From: Pyrinomonadaceae bacterium
GTDB lineage: Bacteria > Acidobacteriota > Blastocatellia > Pyrinomonadales > Pyrinomonadaceae
Direction: 5' to 3'
DNA: 64,000 nt
NCBI GenBank assembly: GCA_036277115.1
Contig: DASUNM010000027.1
Coordinates: 372,001 to 436,000 of the forward strand
Shown one piece after another: positions 39,577 through 48,848 of the stretch (the first letter of the stretch is position 1; each line of letters opens with the position of its first letter). Made by a program: the position numbers and the translations under genes. The notes beneath the pieces were generated by a model, which saw only the letters and a list, made by a program, of their open reading frames with translations, was not told the origin of the DNA and did not search any database.

Positions 39577-40875
39577 CTACTTTTGAGAGTTTCGCCTTTG
39601 TTTTGCTAATACAAGATCGATAAACGTCTGAACATTCATGATCTCCCTGCGTTGAGCTCGCGTGTATGTGAGTAGAAGTCTATCCGGGATTACGAGAGTT
39701 AGACACCGTCTACGCATCGCATCGGTCTGGTTCGTAGAAATTGCGGGCTCGAGTGTGCACAGGTGCTTGTCTGGAATGCGATCGGCCTCATCTAAAACCT
39801 GTCGCCATCGATCCTTGCTTGTTGACTTTACCCCTAGCATTATGAGCAGACCGGCTTCGAATGCGGTGTTGTGGTATTCCCTTTCACCGGGGAAAATAAA
39901 GTCGGCTTTTGTTTTTCCCTCCGTTCGCGATTGTGCTTTAAATCTCAACCGATGCCGCGTGAACAGTTCTTCGAGATGATTCTGCAAAGCGAATCCCATT
40001 CGTGACTTGCGACGGTTCTGTACTGACAGGGAATACGCGACGAATTCGTCAACGCTATCGAAGCCTTTTTCCAAACGTTCGCCAACAATCACGTTTTCGA
40101 GAGCCCGAAACAGCTGTTCCTCTCGATCGAGCCAGCGGATGAGCGCTTCGTCTGGACTAAACGGATCAACTTCGACTTGCGTTCGAGCAAAGGTTGACAT
40201 CTCCTTTGTTATTGGGAATATGCGCCCGTAGCGGTCAAGCATTAACTGCTGATCGTTTGGCTCGGCGGGCACCGAAACCTCTAAGCCTAACTCATCAATG
40301 ATCTGTCGTTGAAGCAGAGCGACCGTCTGCTGATGGAGTTGTTCCTCGGGAACGGCGTCAAAAGAGAGAGATGCTCTTTCGATTCCGAAAAGCACGCGGG
40401 CTGCACGAAGCCACCCCGAATTCTTTTGAAATACAAGGCCGAACAAATCCCCGGACGAGGCTCTCACCAGTAAAAACCAATCGCCGACGTTCGCACGCTC
40501 CAGAAACTTCCCCTCGTAATAGAAGCGCCATTCACTCCGACCGGTTCTTGATGCGCTCTTCTCTCGAGCGTCGTAGAACGTAAAGTTCCCGCTCTCGCTT
40601 ACGGGAGCTTCGTCATCGGAAAAGTAATGCCAAGTAAGAGTCCCACGCGTGGATTCGCGAATGCCGAAGAACTCGCGGAGGTCATTGTCGCCGTTTAGTT
40701 CATGCTGGTTCGAGCCTCGATCCGGCAGGTCGACTGTGACCAGTTGTTTGTGCGCGACTCTACTGAAAATGGATGAGAGATTCACGACGCGGACATTGTC
40801 CTTAACCGGAGACGATTGGACAAGGGTAAATGTCGGCGGGACAAAACTAAGATCGATTTCCCACGTTCTTGGCAA
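39577..40875 (-). CDS. EcoRII-type type II restriction endonuclease
   Basis: The C-terminal domain of this 432-residue protein matches EcoRII. Asp325 (ADFIFP), Tyr334, Lys350, Lys354 and Arg356 ([13 protein letters not shown]) reproduce the spacing of EcoRII Asp299, Tyr308, Lys324, Lys328 and Arg330, as I recall them. [13 protein letters not shown] also follows the family. The N-terminal part (about 1-180) takes the place of the EcoRII effector-binding B3-like domain, which makes EcoRII need two sites. The expected target is CCWGG. The start is TTG 40875, overlapping the methyltransferase gene by 29 nt; no ATG is available nearby. No internal stop is present. Confidence 0.92.
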   Translation of the reverse strand: MPRTWEIDLSFVPPTFTLVQSSPVKDNVRVVNLSSIFSRVAHKQLVTVDLPDRGSNQHELNGDNDLREFFGIRESTRGTLTWHYFSDDEAPVSESGNFTFYDAREKSASRTGRSEWRFYYEGKFLERANVGDWFLLVRASSGDLFGLVFQKNSGWLRAARVLFGIERASLSFDAVPEEQLHQQTVALLQRQIIDELGLEVSVPAEPNDQQLMLDRYGRIFPITKEMSTFARTQVEVDPFSPDEALIRWLDREEQLFRALENVIVGERLEKGFDSVDEFVAYSLSVQNRRKSRMGFALQNHLEELFTRHRLRFKAQSRTEGKTKADFIFPGEREYHNTAFEAGLLIMLGVKSTSKDRWRQVLDEADRIPDKHLCTLEPAISTNQTDAMRRRCLTLVIPDRLLLTYTRAQRREIMNVQTFIDLVLAKQRRNSQK

Positions 40876-41920
40876 AGCTTAGAGGCAGAATCATTGAGAG
40901 CGCGCGGGCTTGGGACGGGGGTTGAAAGGGCGTAAGTTCGAATTCAGGATCGGCTGAAGGCTCAAGGCGCAGTGTGGTGACGACTCGCTTCGCGATCTTT
41001 TGTACAACGGGTACCACAACGGAGTTTCCGAACTGCCTGTAAGCTTGAGTATCGGAAACCGGTATTCTGAAATTTTTGGGGAATCCCATCAGCCGTGCGC
41101 ACTCGCGTGGCGTTAGTCTTCTAGGGTTCCTGTCGGGCCCTTGGGAAATTAGAATCTCAGAACCATCTTTGTGATAGCGAGCACTAAGAGTTCGAGCTAC
41201 GTCATCAGCGGTGAATACGCTGAACCCAAACCCGTTGCCGGCAGCCTTATGTTTTCTTGCATACTCCTGCAAGTAGTTCCAAAGGTGATCGCTAAGTGTG
41301 TACTTGCGGTCAACGTGCGACGCGAGAACGGTGCTCAACTTGGGGCCATTCTCTGGAAAGATTGGAAATGTGAAGGACCTGGGTTCGCGAAAACCGACCA
41401 AATAAATCCGTTCACGATGTTGTGGCACGACAGACTGAGCATCGATGATTGCCGCGTGTACGTCATAGCCCAATTCTTTGGTTAACGTGTTGTAAATAAC
41501 GTCGTAGGTTTTCCCTTGGTCATGTCGGTATAGATGCTTGACGTTCTCCAGTACAAAGGCCGCGGGACGGTGATGATCGATTATCTTCGCGATATAGGAA
41601 AACAGGTTCCCCTGCTTTTCATCTTCAAAACCGTGTTTTCTACCTAAACTGTTCTTCTTTGAAACGCCCGCGAGACTGAAAGGCTGGCAAGGGAAACCTG
41701 CACAAAGTATGTCGAACGGCTTTATGCCGGCAATATCGACTTCCCTGATATCGCTAAAGGGTTTTTCGCCGAAGTTTGCTTCGTAAGTTCTTTGCGAAAA
41801 CTTATCCCAGTCGCAGGAGAAAACGCACTTGCCACCGGCACGCTGGAATGCGATTCGAAAACCACCGATGCCGCAGAATAGATCGATGAAACGAAACTTC
41901 TTTTTAGGCGAGTTCTTCAA
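40847..41920 (-). CDS. DNA (cytosine-5) methyltransferase, Dcm/M.EcoRII type
   Basis: This 357-residue C5 methylase has motif [11 protein letters not shown], motif [10 protein letters not shown] (catalytic Cys78), motif VI LENVK (Glu125), motif [15 protein letters not shown], motif [17 protein letters not shown] and motif [12 protein letters not shown]. The target-recognition region includes [18 protein letters not shown], as in CCWGG methylases. It protects host DNA from the linked EcoRII-like nuclease. Only a TTG at 41920 can start this frame (upstream in-frame stop close by), with no clear ribosome-binding site. It is the first gene of the operon. Confidence 0.94.
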   Translation of the reverse strand: MKNSPKKKFRFIDLFCGIGGFRIAFQRAGGKCVFSCDWDKFSQRTYEANFGEKPFSDIREVDIAGIKPFDILCAGFPCQPFSLAGVSKKNSLGRKHGFEDEKQGNLFSYIAKIIDHHRPAAFVLENVKHLYRHDQGKTYDVIYNTLTKELGYDVHAAIIDAQSVVPQHRERIYLVGFREPRSFTFPIFPENGPKLSTVLASHVDRKYTLSDHLWNYLQEYARKHKAAGNGFGFSVFTADDVARTLSARYHKDGSEILISQGPDRNPRRLTPRECARLMGFPKNFRIPVSDTQAYRQFGNSVVVPVVQKIAKRVVTTLRLEPSADPEFELTPFQPPSQARALSMILPLSFAKNVGNRS

Positions 41921-42064
41921 ATGTGTAAGTGCTGGATAAATATTTTAGAGGCTTCTTTCATTGAAGCGACTACTTTAGCAGAGCAGTCAAGTGATGAGAA
42001 TCGTCGTCGCGCTCAAGTTCGGCATAAAACACAACATGAGTTCCCTCGTGCGTTTTCTTACCTT

Positions 42065-43276
42065 CTATGAATGCTCCCGCACTACTTCACGAGATGACTT
42101 GTCGTGGCGAATGCCGAGCAGTCTTGGGTGGCGGAGTTTGTTGTATTTAGTCCACTGAATGAAGCCGACTTGGACGACGATTTTTGGACGGACCCAGTGA
42201 GCGCGGAGGCGCGGTAGGCCGACGGCTTTGGTGAACGGGGGTTTCGGAATCTCAAGCTTGTCGAGTTGGGCGCGGAGATTGAGGAGCAGTTCAGTGTTAA
42301 AGCCGGTGCCGATCTTGCCCGCAAAGACAAAGTCGGCTGGCGCATCCGCGGACGCAGACCCACCCGCTACCGCAGGTGGTACTGACTTGGGTGTTAGGTT
42401 GTCGCTGGATCCGGTCGCTAAGCTCCGCACCCTCACCCGACCTAAAGCTGCGCTCCCTCTCCCCGGCCCTCTCCCAAGGGGAGAGGGAGTGGAACCAGAG
42501 GGATTGGAGATCGAGGCCGATCCGCCCACTGACGCAGGCGGTTCTGACTTCGAGGCGTATTCGTAATAACCTACCAACAGAGCGCCGAGGCCGACGCGTT
42601 TTCCTTGTGGATCGGTGAAGCCGCCGACGACAAATTCCTGGGACAGCTCGACCTTCATCTTTAACCAGTTGGGCGAGCGGCGTGACTCGTAAATCGAACC
42701 GCGGCGTTTGGCGATCACACCCTCCCAACCTTCACGCTGCGCACGTTCCCAAGGCTGTTCATCGTTGTCAGCTGAATCCTTCAAAGCAGTGACTCGATGG
42801 AGTGGCGGCTTAAGCGGCAGCTTCTTCAACAGCGTCTGGCGTTCTTCGAGCGGTAGCTTCATCGTGTCTCGGCCGTCGAGCCAAAGGATGTCGAACACGT
42901 GATAAGCAGCACGCGAGGACGCGATTTTCTCGCCCTCTCCGCACGCGGAGAGGGGGTTGGGGGGCGACGAGCCATGTGCGTCAACCCCACCCCTTCCCCC
43001 TCCCCGCTCGCGGGGAGGGGAATACGTTACTGCGTGCCAATCGATCTCGCCGTCGAGGATTAAATCGCGATGCGGAAGTTGGGCGATTGCGCGCGCCAGG
43101 GCGGGAATGTTTTGGGGCAGACGATTGCGTGAGAACAACTCGACCTTCGCACCACGCTTGTAGGCGAGCAGGCGGATGCCATCGAACTTTCGTTCAAAGA
43201 TCCATTCCGGTCCGGTGAAGCGCTCCTGGGTGAGCGTGGCAGCCATCGGTTGGATCCATTCGGGAAATTTTGGCAT
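42065..43276 (-). CDS. ATP-dependent DNA ligase with repeat-encoded insertions
   Basis: This 403-residue protein has motif I FERKFDGIR (nucleophile Lys30), motif III LDGEID (74-79), motif IIIa YHVFDILWLDG, motif IV GVIAKR (187-191) and motif V WLKMK (204-208). An OB-fold with FVVGGFTDPQGKR and FVFAGKIGTGF follows. Two stretches, about 84-118 and 243-315, are translated palindromic repeats (for example PPNPLSACGEGEK, PSPLGRGPGRG, PPAVAGGSAS) in loops between motifs. Without them the length of about 300 fits LigC/LigD-type ligases of end-joining or repair. No polymerase or Ku gene is adjacent. Confidence 0.9.
   Translation of the reverse strand: MPKFPEWIQPMAATLTQERFTGPEWIFERKFDGIRLLAYKRGAKVELFSRNRLPQNIPALARAIAQLPHRDLILDGEIDWHAVTYSPPRERGGGRGGVDAHGSSPPNPLSACGEGEKIASSRAAYHVFDILWLDGRDTMKLPLEERQTLLKKLPLKPPLHRVTALKDSADNDEQPWERAQREGWEGVIAKRRGSIYESRRSPNWLKMKVELSQEFVVGGFTDPQGKRVGLGALLVGYYEYASKSEPPASVGGSASISNPSGSTPSPLGRGPGRGSAALGRVRVRSLATGSSDNLTPKSVPPAVAGGSASADAPADFVFAGKIGTGFNTELLLNLRAQLDKLEIPKPPFTKAVGLPRLRAHWVRPKIVVQVGFIQWTKYNKLRHPRLLGIRHDKSSREVVREHS
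42358..42548 (-). repeat. R2-R1-R2 cassette in frame in the ligase OB-fold
   Basis: R2 at 42358-42386, R1 units at about 42427-42489 and R2 at 42519-42548 form a roughly 190-bp cassette read through as about 72 residues of the ligase. Confidence 0.82.
42930..43022 (-). repeat. R1-type palindromes in frame in the ligase adenylation domain
   Basis: CCCTCTCCGCACGCGGAGAGGG and CCTCCCCGCTCGCGGGGAGG lie between ligase motifs III and IIIa. They are translated as about 35 residues without a stop. Confidence 0.8.
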
Positions 43277-43827
43277 TAAGGGATTTTACAGTGAGCGGAA
43301 TCTCAGTTTCGAGTTCAGAGTTTCAAGTTTCGAGTTAAGAAACAGAAGCAGAAATAGGAAGCCAGTGAACATCGGGGGTAAACCGCCCTTCCTAACCTTG
43401 AGGCATTTCAGGTTGCGGTTTTCTGTCGCCGGCTAAAGCCGGCTTTGAAATTCATCCTAATCTGCGATCCCAGCGCTGAAGCGCTGGGCTACTTTCAAAC
43501 GTCCGCTTCGCGGACGCAATCCAAAGCGCCGTCTAGAGCACCCCACGCGAGATGCTCGCGCGGGGACCCCGCGAGCCGGCGCACTCCACATTTGCTGACG
43601 CAAACCCTCACCCCGGCCCTCTCCCAGCGGGAGAGGGAGAAGAATACAAAGCGCCGTCGAGCCGGCGCACTCCAAAAGCAGTGCAGGATGCGCGCGATCC
43701 GCTAAGCTTCGCACCCTCACCCCGCCTCTCCCAGGGGGAGAGGGAGAAGAAGAATTCAAAGCGCCGTTGAGCCGGCGCTCCAAATGCAGGCGAGGACGCC
43801 TGCGTACCCAGGCGGCGCCAAGACCGA
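43277..43827. repeat. Repeat cluster (R5, R3, R1) without genes
   Basis: R5 lies at 43298-43343 (inverted relative to 34589-34632). R3 units (CCCAGCGCTGAAGCGCTGGG, GTCCGCTTCGCGGAC, AAAGCGCCGTCnAGCCGGCGCACTCC-like) are at about 43425-43600, 43645-43690 and 43757-43790. R1 copies are at 43606-43642 and 43711-43751. Open frames here are translated repeats and are not accepted as genes. Confidence 0.75.
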
Positions 43828-44631
43828 TCAGAGAGACGCTGCGCATCTGAAGCCGACAAACTCGCGAGCGCCGTCGGGTGGGTGAGAGTCGCGGTAAGTG
43901 ACTCGCAGATTCAAGGGAGCGCCGCCGAAGCTGCCGCCGCGTATCACTCGGCGCGTGGTTACGTCTTCGGGATCCTGCTCCAAACCAAGGCTGCGTTGGC
44001 CACCTGTCAAAAGCGCCTGACCGCCGAGCGGATTCATCTGCGGTCCGCCGGAATAAGGACGCCACTCATCAGCGAGGAATTCCCAGACATTGCCGGCCAT
44101 GTCGAACAGGCCGTAACCGTTAGCCGGATAGCTCCCGACGGCGGTGGTAGTCTTAAAGCCGCTGCCGCCGTAGTTCGCGCGCGTTTTGTCTGCGGGTTCG
44201 TCGCCCCACGGAAAGCTCTTGTTCGGCAAACCGCCACGCGCGGCGTATTCCCATTCGGCTTCAGTCGGCAGGCGCTTGTCCTGCGACCGGCAGTACGCCA
44301 CGGCCGCGTACCAACTGACATTCACTACCGGATGATTCGATTTGCCTTTGGGAAAGTTGGTGTCAACCCAGTCTTTCAGGTAGTTACCGTTGTGAAATTG
44401 TCTGGGTATGCGCGCGGCGGTCCATTCAGGATGTCTGCGCACGAACCTCTGAAAATCCAGGTTCGTCACTTCATGTTTGTCGAGATAGAACGAACTGATC
44501 GTGACCTGATGCCGCGGCGTTTCCGCCTGAATAAGATCGGGATGCTTTGTTATGTTGAAGGCGGCGGCAATTTCCTGAACCTTTGACGCATCGGTGCCCA
44601 TTTCGAAAGTCGCGCCGGCAATACGCACCAT
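43828..44631 (-). CDS. Formylglycine-generating-enzyme/SUMF1-family protein, apparently split from its signal peptide
   Basis: This 267-residue domain opens VRIAGATFEMGTD and has HQVTISSFYLDKHEVTN, NHPVVNVSWYAAVAYC, RLPTEAEWEYAARGG, FPWGDEP, YGLFDMAGNVWEF and the end RRVIRGGSF...VGFRCA, all FGE-sulfatase hallmarks. Most bacterial members are not true formylglycine generators. No copper-binding Cys pair is evident, so sulfatase activation is not claimed. A signal peptide (MKKSVLLLLLPSLSLILK) lies just upstream at about 44648-44701 in another frame, suggesting a frameshift. Confidence 0.82.
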   Translation of the reverse strand: MVRIAGATFEMGTDASKVQEIAAAFNITKHPDLIQAETPRHQVTISSFYLDKHEVTNLDFQRFVRRHPEWTAARIPRQFHNGNYLKDWVDTNFPKGKSNHPVVNVSWYAAVAYCRSQDKRLPTEAEWEYAARGGLPNKSFPWGDEPADKTRANYGGSGFKTTTAVGSYPANGYGLFDMAGNVWEFLADEWRPYSGGPQMNPLGGQALLTGGQRSLGLEQDPEDVTTRRVIRGGSFGGAPLNLRVTYRDSHPPDGAREFVGFRCAASL

Positions 44632-45044
44632 GGATTTGCGATTGGGTGTTTGAGGATGAGCGACAGCGAAGGCAGTAAAAGGAGTAGGACCGATTTTTTC
44701 ATGTTCGTGATTGTAGGTGCGGTCAGCAGTGGGGATAAAGCCGAGCAGGCAGAACTCGGTTTCGAGTTATTAAATAGAAGGTGAGAGCCAACCACAAAGC
44801 GGTCTGTCGCCGGCTAAATCCGGCTCTGAAATTTGTTGGGGGACGCTGATCCCGGCGCTGAAGCGCTGGGCTACTGTCAAAAGTCCGCTTCGCGGACGCA
44901 ATCCAAAGCGCCGTCGAGCCGGCGCACTCCAAATGCGCGCAGGATGCGCGCGACCCGCTAAGCTTCGCACCCTCACCTCACCTCTCCCAGAGGGAGAGGA
45001 ACTAATCAGGGATGCAGGCGCTCCCGCAAGTCGCGCACTCCAAA
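44632..45044. repeat. Spacer with displaced signal-peptide frame and R3/R1 repeats
   Basis: Signal-peptide codons for the SUMF1-like gene lie on the minus strand at about 44648-44701. R3 units (CGGCTAAATCCGGCTCTGAA, CGCTGAAGCGCTGGGCTAC, GTCCGCTTCGCGGAC) lie at about 44808-44945 and R1 at 44966-45001. No other gene is seen. Confidence 0.65.
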
Positions 45045-47198
45045 TTACTTTCGTTCTTCACCAGGACGGTAAGCGGATTCGAGGTTGGCGCGGATTTCAC
45101 TCAACGTGAACCAAGCCGGTTTGAACTCGCCGCGCGCGTATAACTCGGCTTGATCGAAGTAGTGTGGACTCTTCGGATTACCGCTGGCGCCGAAAGTGTG
45201 AACCGACAACGCTCGTACGCGCGGGCCAAACTCGACGACGCTCACATAGCTTGCGCCCGCGACTCCGTAGAAACGTTTCTGTGGGTTTATCGGAATAGAC
45301 TGGAAAGTAAACACGCCACCATCGGAACCGCTGATGCCGGGCACGGGAAGGCTGGGGCGCGCATCGCTGAAGGGTTCGTTCTTGCTTTCGTCATAGCGTT
45401 GCAGGCGATTGAGGTCGCCCCATTTCACTCTCCAGGTGCCAAAGTCCTTTTCCAGCGTGTCGAGAGCTTCGCTTAGTGCGGCGACACGAACTTGAGCGGT
45501 CACCGGCGTCTGCGTTGCCCGGTTAACCCGATCTCGCCAACGATTGAAGATCGTCATCGCGATTGAATCGATGGTGGCGCGGTGGTCCCAGGTGTTGAGG
45601 ATGGCGTAGGCTTCACGCAAGCGCGCGTCGCCCGAGCCCTCCCTCACGGTCGGGCTACTGCCCCGAGCTTGATCGAGGTGCTGCTTTAACTCCGCCAGCC
45701 ATCCGGGCAACAACTCATCCGCCATGATCACATGAGTATCGACGGCGGCGCGTGTCCACTCTTCGAAAGTCCACGATGGCTTGGTCGAAAGAAGGCGACG
45801 CGAGATGCGGCCGCGCGGATTGTCGCCTTCCTGAACCATGTACTTAGGAAAATCCTCGGCTCTCGGATTACTGCCATCGCTGGTTAACAGAAAAGGAGTC
45901 GTGTTGCAGTTTTGCATCCAGCCGGTGCGCGGGTTCGTCAACTGCGGCAGCTCGTCCATGGTGTGAAGCCCTAGCCACTCAGTCGCCGGATCGCTGCCAT
46001 CGACAGGCTTGCTCCAATCAAAGCGCGGATCCCGACGTGGCACTGCACCGTTATAGAGATAGAAGATGTTACCGGCGCTGTCGGCGTACATCACGTTTCC
46101 AAACAGCATCTTTTGCGGACGCAGCGCGCGTTTGAACTGGGCCAGCGTTCGCGCGCGAGTCATGTCGTACCACTCACGCAGCCAACCATCACTCTCAAAA
46201 TGGGCCATGCGGATCGCCAAAAGCTTTCCGTCGCGCTTGCCGAGCACCGGGCCGTGATGGGTTTTGATCATCTTGAAGGAACGCTCTTCAAAGCCCGCAT
46301 CGGTCTTCACGCGAATCTTCTCAACTCGCTCAGTCGCCAAACGATGTCCATTGCCATAGCGATAGGCCAGAGGCCGCGCCGGATCATCGAAGGTTTCGAC
46401 ATAAACGTCGGTCAGATCCGCGGCGTTGTCCGTGCTGACCCAGCCGACATCCTCATTATGTCCGACATACGGAAAAGGAAATCCCAGGCGCGTGTAGCCG
46501 GTGAAGTTCCAGCCCTCGTCACTGTGCACGTGACCTTCGTAAACCTGACCCGAGCCGAAGAATGGCAGATGCGGATTAATGAACAGCATCGCGTGACCCG
46601 TCTTGCTGCGGGAAGGGGCGATGACCCACCCGTTGGAACCGACGTTGTCAGCCGTTACCGTCTCGATTTGCGCGGTCTGCAAATCACCCGCCAGACCCGG
46701 GTCGCGTGAGAAGCCGTTCTGATAATAGTTGTAGCGGATGTAAGCGAGGGTGTACCACGGCTCGATCCGGTTCAGGAGTCGAGGTGGCGTTTCGGGATGT
46801 TTGGCGATGTAGTAATTGAAGCCGGCGGCAAAAGCATCGCACAGCGCGCGCATCTTCGGATCTAGCCGTGAGTATTCCGCACGCGCGAGCCGCGGGATTT
46901 CCAACGCCCGGTTCAATCGGGAATGCGCGAGCCGTCGTTCACCGTTAACTTCCGCTGCGCGGCCGGTCGCGTAAATAAAGTTCTCTTCCACGCGAAAAAA
47001 ATTGTCTTCGGCCTGAGCATAGGCGAATCCGAAGACTGTGCTCGCGTCAGTGCGGCCAAAGACATGAGGCACACCGTATCGGTCACGATAGATTGTCACG
47101 CTTCGCGCCAGCGCGTCGGGATCGGGCGCCGCCGGGCGTTGGGCCACAACGCACGTCGCCGAGAGCAGAAGGCTAATTAACAATACGGCCGGTTTCAT
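45045..47198 (-). CDS. Penicillin acylase family Ntn-hydrolase
   Basis: This 717-residue precursor has a signal peptide ending near CVVAQ. The alpha-chain part carries [12 protein letters not shown] and [14 protein letters not shown]-like [13 protein letters not shown]. The autocatalytic junction is [15 protein letters not shown], giving Ser188 as nucleophile after Gly187, followed by [13 protein letters not shown]. The beta-chain contains [14 protein letters not shown] and later family motifs. It would be processed to a periplasmic heterodimer hydrolysing amide bonds, such as N-acyl-homoserine lactones or beta-lactam side chains. The substrate is unknown. Confidence 0.93.
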   Translation of the reverse strand: MKPAVLLISLLLSATCVVAQRPAAPDPDALARSVTIYRDRYGVPHVFGRTDASTVFGFAYAQAEDNFFRVEENFIYATGRAAEVNGERRLAHSRLNRALEIPRLARAEYSRLDPKMRALCDAFAAGFNYYIAKHPETPPRLLNRIEPWYTLAYIRYNYYQNGFSRDPGLAGDLQTAQIETVTADNVGSNGWVIAPSRSKTGHAMLFINPHLPFFGSGQVYEGHVHSDEGWNFTGYTRLGFPFPYVGHNEDVGWVSTDNAADLTDVYVETFDDPARPLAYRYGNGHRLATERVEKIRVKTDAGFEERSFKMIKTHHGPVLGKRDGKLLAIRMAHFESDGWLREWYDMTRARTLAQFKRALRPQKMLFGNVMYADSAGNIFYLYNGAVPRRDPRFDWSKPVDGSDPATEWLGLHTMDELPQLTNPRTGWMQNCNTTPFLLTSDGSNPRAEDFPKYMVQEGDNPRGRISRRLLSTKPSWTFEEWTRAAVDTHVIMADELLPGWLAELKQHLDQARGSSPTVREGSGDARLREAYAILNTWDHRATIDSIAMTIFNRWRDRVNRATQTPVTAQVRVAALSEALDTLEKDFGTWRVKWGDLNRLQRYDESKNEPFSDARPSLPVPGISGSDGGVFTFQSIPINPQKRFYGVAGASYVSVVEFGPRVRALSVHTFGASGNPKSPHYFDQAELYARGEFKPAWFTLSEIRANLESAYRPGEERK

Positions 47199-47727
47199 GG
47201 CCGTTAATCGTAGTTCGTGAAGCGTGATTTTGAAAGCCGTTGTTCTTTCAACGAACGAGCTGCGAAGCAGCGCGGGTAGTTAAGCCCAAGGCGAGGCTCT
47301 GCGAGCCTTGGGTACCCGGTGCACACAAATCGTTTGGAGCGGCGGAGCCGCGACCGATAAATGCGCTGAGGGGTCAGGCTTTGAAGCTGCAATGCCGACC
47401 CTCCTGGGCCGTGCTCTAAAAAATCTCTACTCGCCCGCTAAAGCGGGCTCTAAGATTAATCTACACCTCGACCCCAGCGCTGAAGCGCTGAGCTACGGAA
47501 AAGCAGCGCAGGGGCACGAGAGCACCGCGAAGCTTCGCACCCTCACCACCGCCCTCACCCAGAGGGAGAGGGAGAAGAATCCAAGCGCCGTCGCCGTCCC
47601 GGACTAAACGGGACTCTGCCGGCGCACTCCAAATGCGGGCAGGATGCCCGCGCTTCCAGGGAACAACTTCCTTACGGATGTTGTCAGAAGGTCGAGTACT
47701 TATCCTTATTCTCCGGCCGGAGGTCTG
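47199..47727. repeat. Spacer with R4 copy C, R3 and R1 repeats
   Basis: R4 copy C is at about 47257-47317 (GAGCTGCGAAGCAGCG, then TTAAGCCCAAGGCGAGG). R3 units are at about 47430-47505 and 47580-47660, and R1 is at 47537-47575. No gene is accepted. GGAGG at 47719-47723 is the ribosome-binding site of the next gene. Confidence 0.75.
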
Positions 47728-48684
47728 ATGAAACGTCTGACGTTACCTGCTTTGCTTACGCTGTGCGTCGCGGCCTCATTTAGTTTTGGAAACTCAAACG
47801 GAGCTGCCGTCGCAAAAGCGCGCGATCGAAGATTCGTAAATGGCTCAAGCGCGGAAACGATCCCCTTGGTCTTCAGCGATAAAGGGCACATGTTTTTGCG
47901 GGTGCGCGTCAACAACTCCGCGCCTTTGTTGTTCGGGCTGGACAGCGGGTTCGAACAGACAGCCATCACCTCCAAACAAGCAAAGAAGCTGAATCTCAAA
48001 ACGTACGGCGACACGAAAGTAACTGGCGTCGGTGAAGGCGAAGACGACATTTCTTTCGCGCGGAATGTGCGATTTGATCTGCCCGGCGTGAATTTCCGTC
48101 TTGCCGAGATCGGTGTCCTCGCGCTCGATTTTCCGTCACCGATTCCCGATGAGCCGATTGCCGGCATGCTCGGTTATGACTTTTTTGAGCAATTCGTAGT
48201 CAGTATCAATTACGCCGGCAGTTCGTTCGACGTTCACAGTCCGCGGACCTATCGGTATCGCGGACGCGGCGAGATCCTGCCTCTCAGATTGATCGACAAT
48301 TATCCGTCGATTCCCGCGACCGTGACATTGCCGGGTCTCCGGCCCTTGCAAACTCTATTGGGCATTGATAGTGGCGCCGCGACCGGAATTTTCTTTAATA
48401 GTCCATTCGTGAAGCGGCACAAGCTGCTTGAGTCCAAACAAGAGACGAAGGAAGCGGGGATGCTCGGGATTGGCGGCACCAGCAAGATTCGTATTGGGCG
48501 CGCTAAGAGTATTCGACTGGGCCGAACGGTAATTCCGAACCCCGAAGTTCATTTTTCGCTGGCGACCAAAGGCGATGGCGCCGATGCGCACGCGGCTGGT
48601 CAAATCAGCAATGAAGTTCTTCGGCATTTCAAGATTGTCATCTTCGACGCGAGCCGTCGCCGTCTAATACTAGAAGCGAAATAG
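47728..48684 (+). CDS. Exported retropepsin-like aspartic protease (double DSG)
   Basis: ATG 47728 is chosen over the longer frame from 47644 because GGAGG precedes it by 4 nt and it opens a signal peptide (MKRLTLPALLTLCVAASFSFG). The mature protein has two retropepsin-like lobes, LLFGLDSGFEQTAIT and LLGIDSGAATGIFF. These DSG motifs replace the usual D-[TS]-G, and GMLGYDFFEQFVVSINY falls between them. Such double-lobed gag_pre/Asp_protease_2 proteins are common in Acidobacteriota. Activity is plausible but not shown. Confidence 0.82.
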   Translation: MKRLTLPALLTLCVAASFSFGNSNGAAVAKARDRRFVNGSSAETIPLVFSDKGHMFLRVRVNNSAPLLFGLDSGFEQTAITSKQAKKLNLKTYGDTKVTGVGEGEDDISFARNVRFDLPGVNFRLAEIGVLALDFPSPIPDEPIAGMLGYDFFEQFVVSINYAGSSFDVHSPRTYRYRGRGEILPLRLIDNYPSIPATVTLPGLRPLQTLLGIDSGAATGIFFNSPFVKRHKLLESKQETKEAGMLGIGGTSKIRIGRAKSIRLGRTVIPNPEVHFSLATKGDGADAHAAGQISNEVLRHFKIVIFDASRRRLILEAK

Positions 48685-48848
48685 CGTTATTTCGTCGTCG
48701 CGGTCCAACGGCAATCCAAAGCGCCGTCGCCGTCCCGACAAATCGGACTCTGCCGGGCATTCCAAATACGTTGACAGGATTATTCCGGCTCAGTATTGTT
48801 CGCGCGCCTTCAACAATCTCATTTCTTAACGACCAAGGAGATCCCTTC
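48685..48848. repeat. R3-type repeat spacer
   Basis: GGCAATCCAAAGCGCCGTCG, then a CCGTCCCGACAAATCGGACTCTG stretch (48707-48765), forms the R3 core. AAGGAGAT at 48835-48842 is the ribosome-binding site of the next gene. Confidence 0.6.

Noticed and set aside
42065-43276. Ligase considered as a pseudogene because of the repeat insertions
   Set aside because: The frame is uninterrupted and all nucleotidyltransferase motifs are present; the insertions fall in loops.
43427-43800. Regularly recurring short repeats considered as a CRISPR array
   Set aside because: Unit lengths and spacings are irregular, the units are palindromic and mixed in family, and no cas gene is present.
43882-44586. 234-codon plus-strand frame opposite the SUMF1-like gene
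   Set aside because: The minus-strand frame has clear SUMF1 signatures and this one has none.
46113-46709. 198-codon plus-strand frame opposite the penicillin acylase
   Set aside because: The acylase frame has all family motifs, including the Gly-Ser junction; this frame is a shadow.
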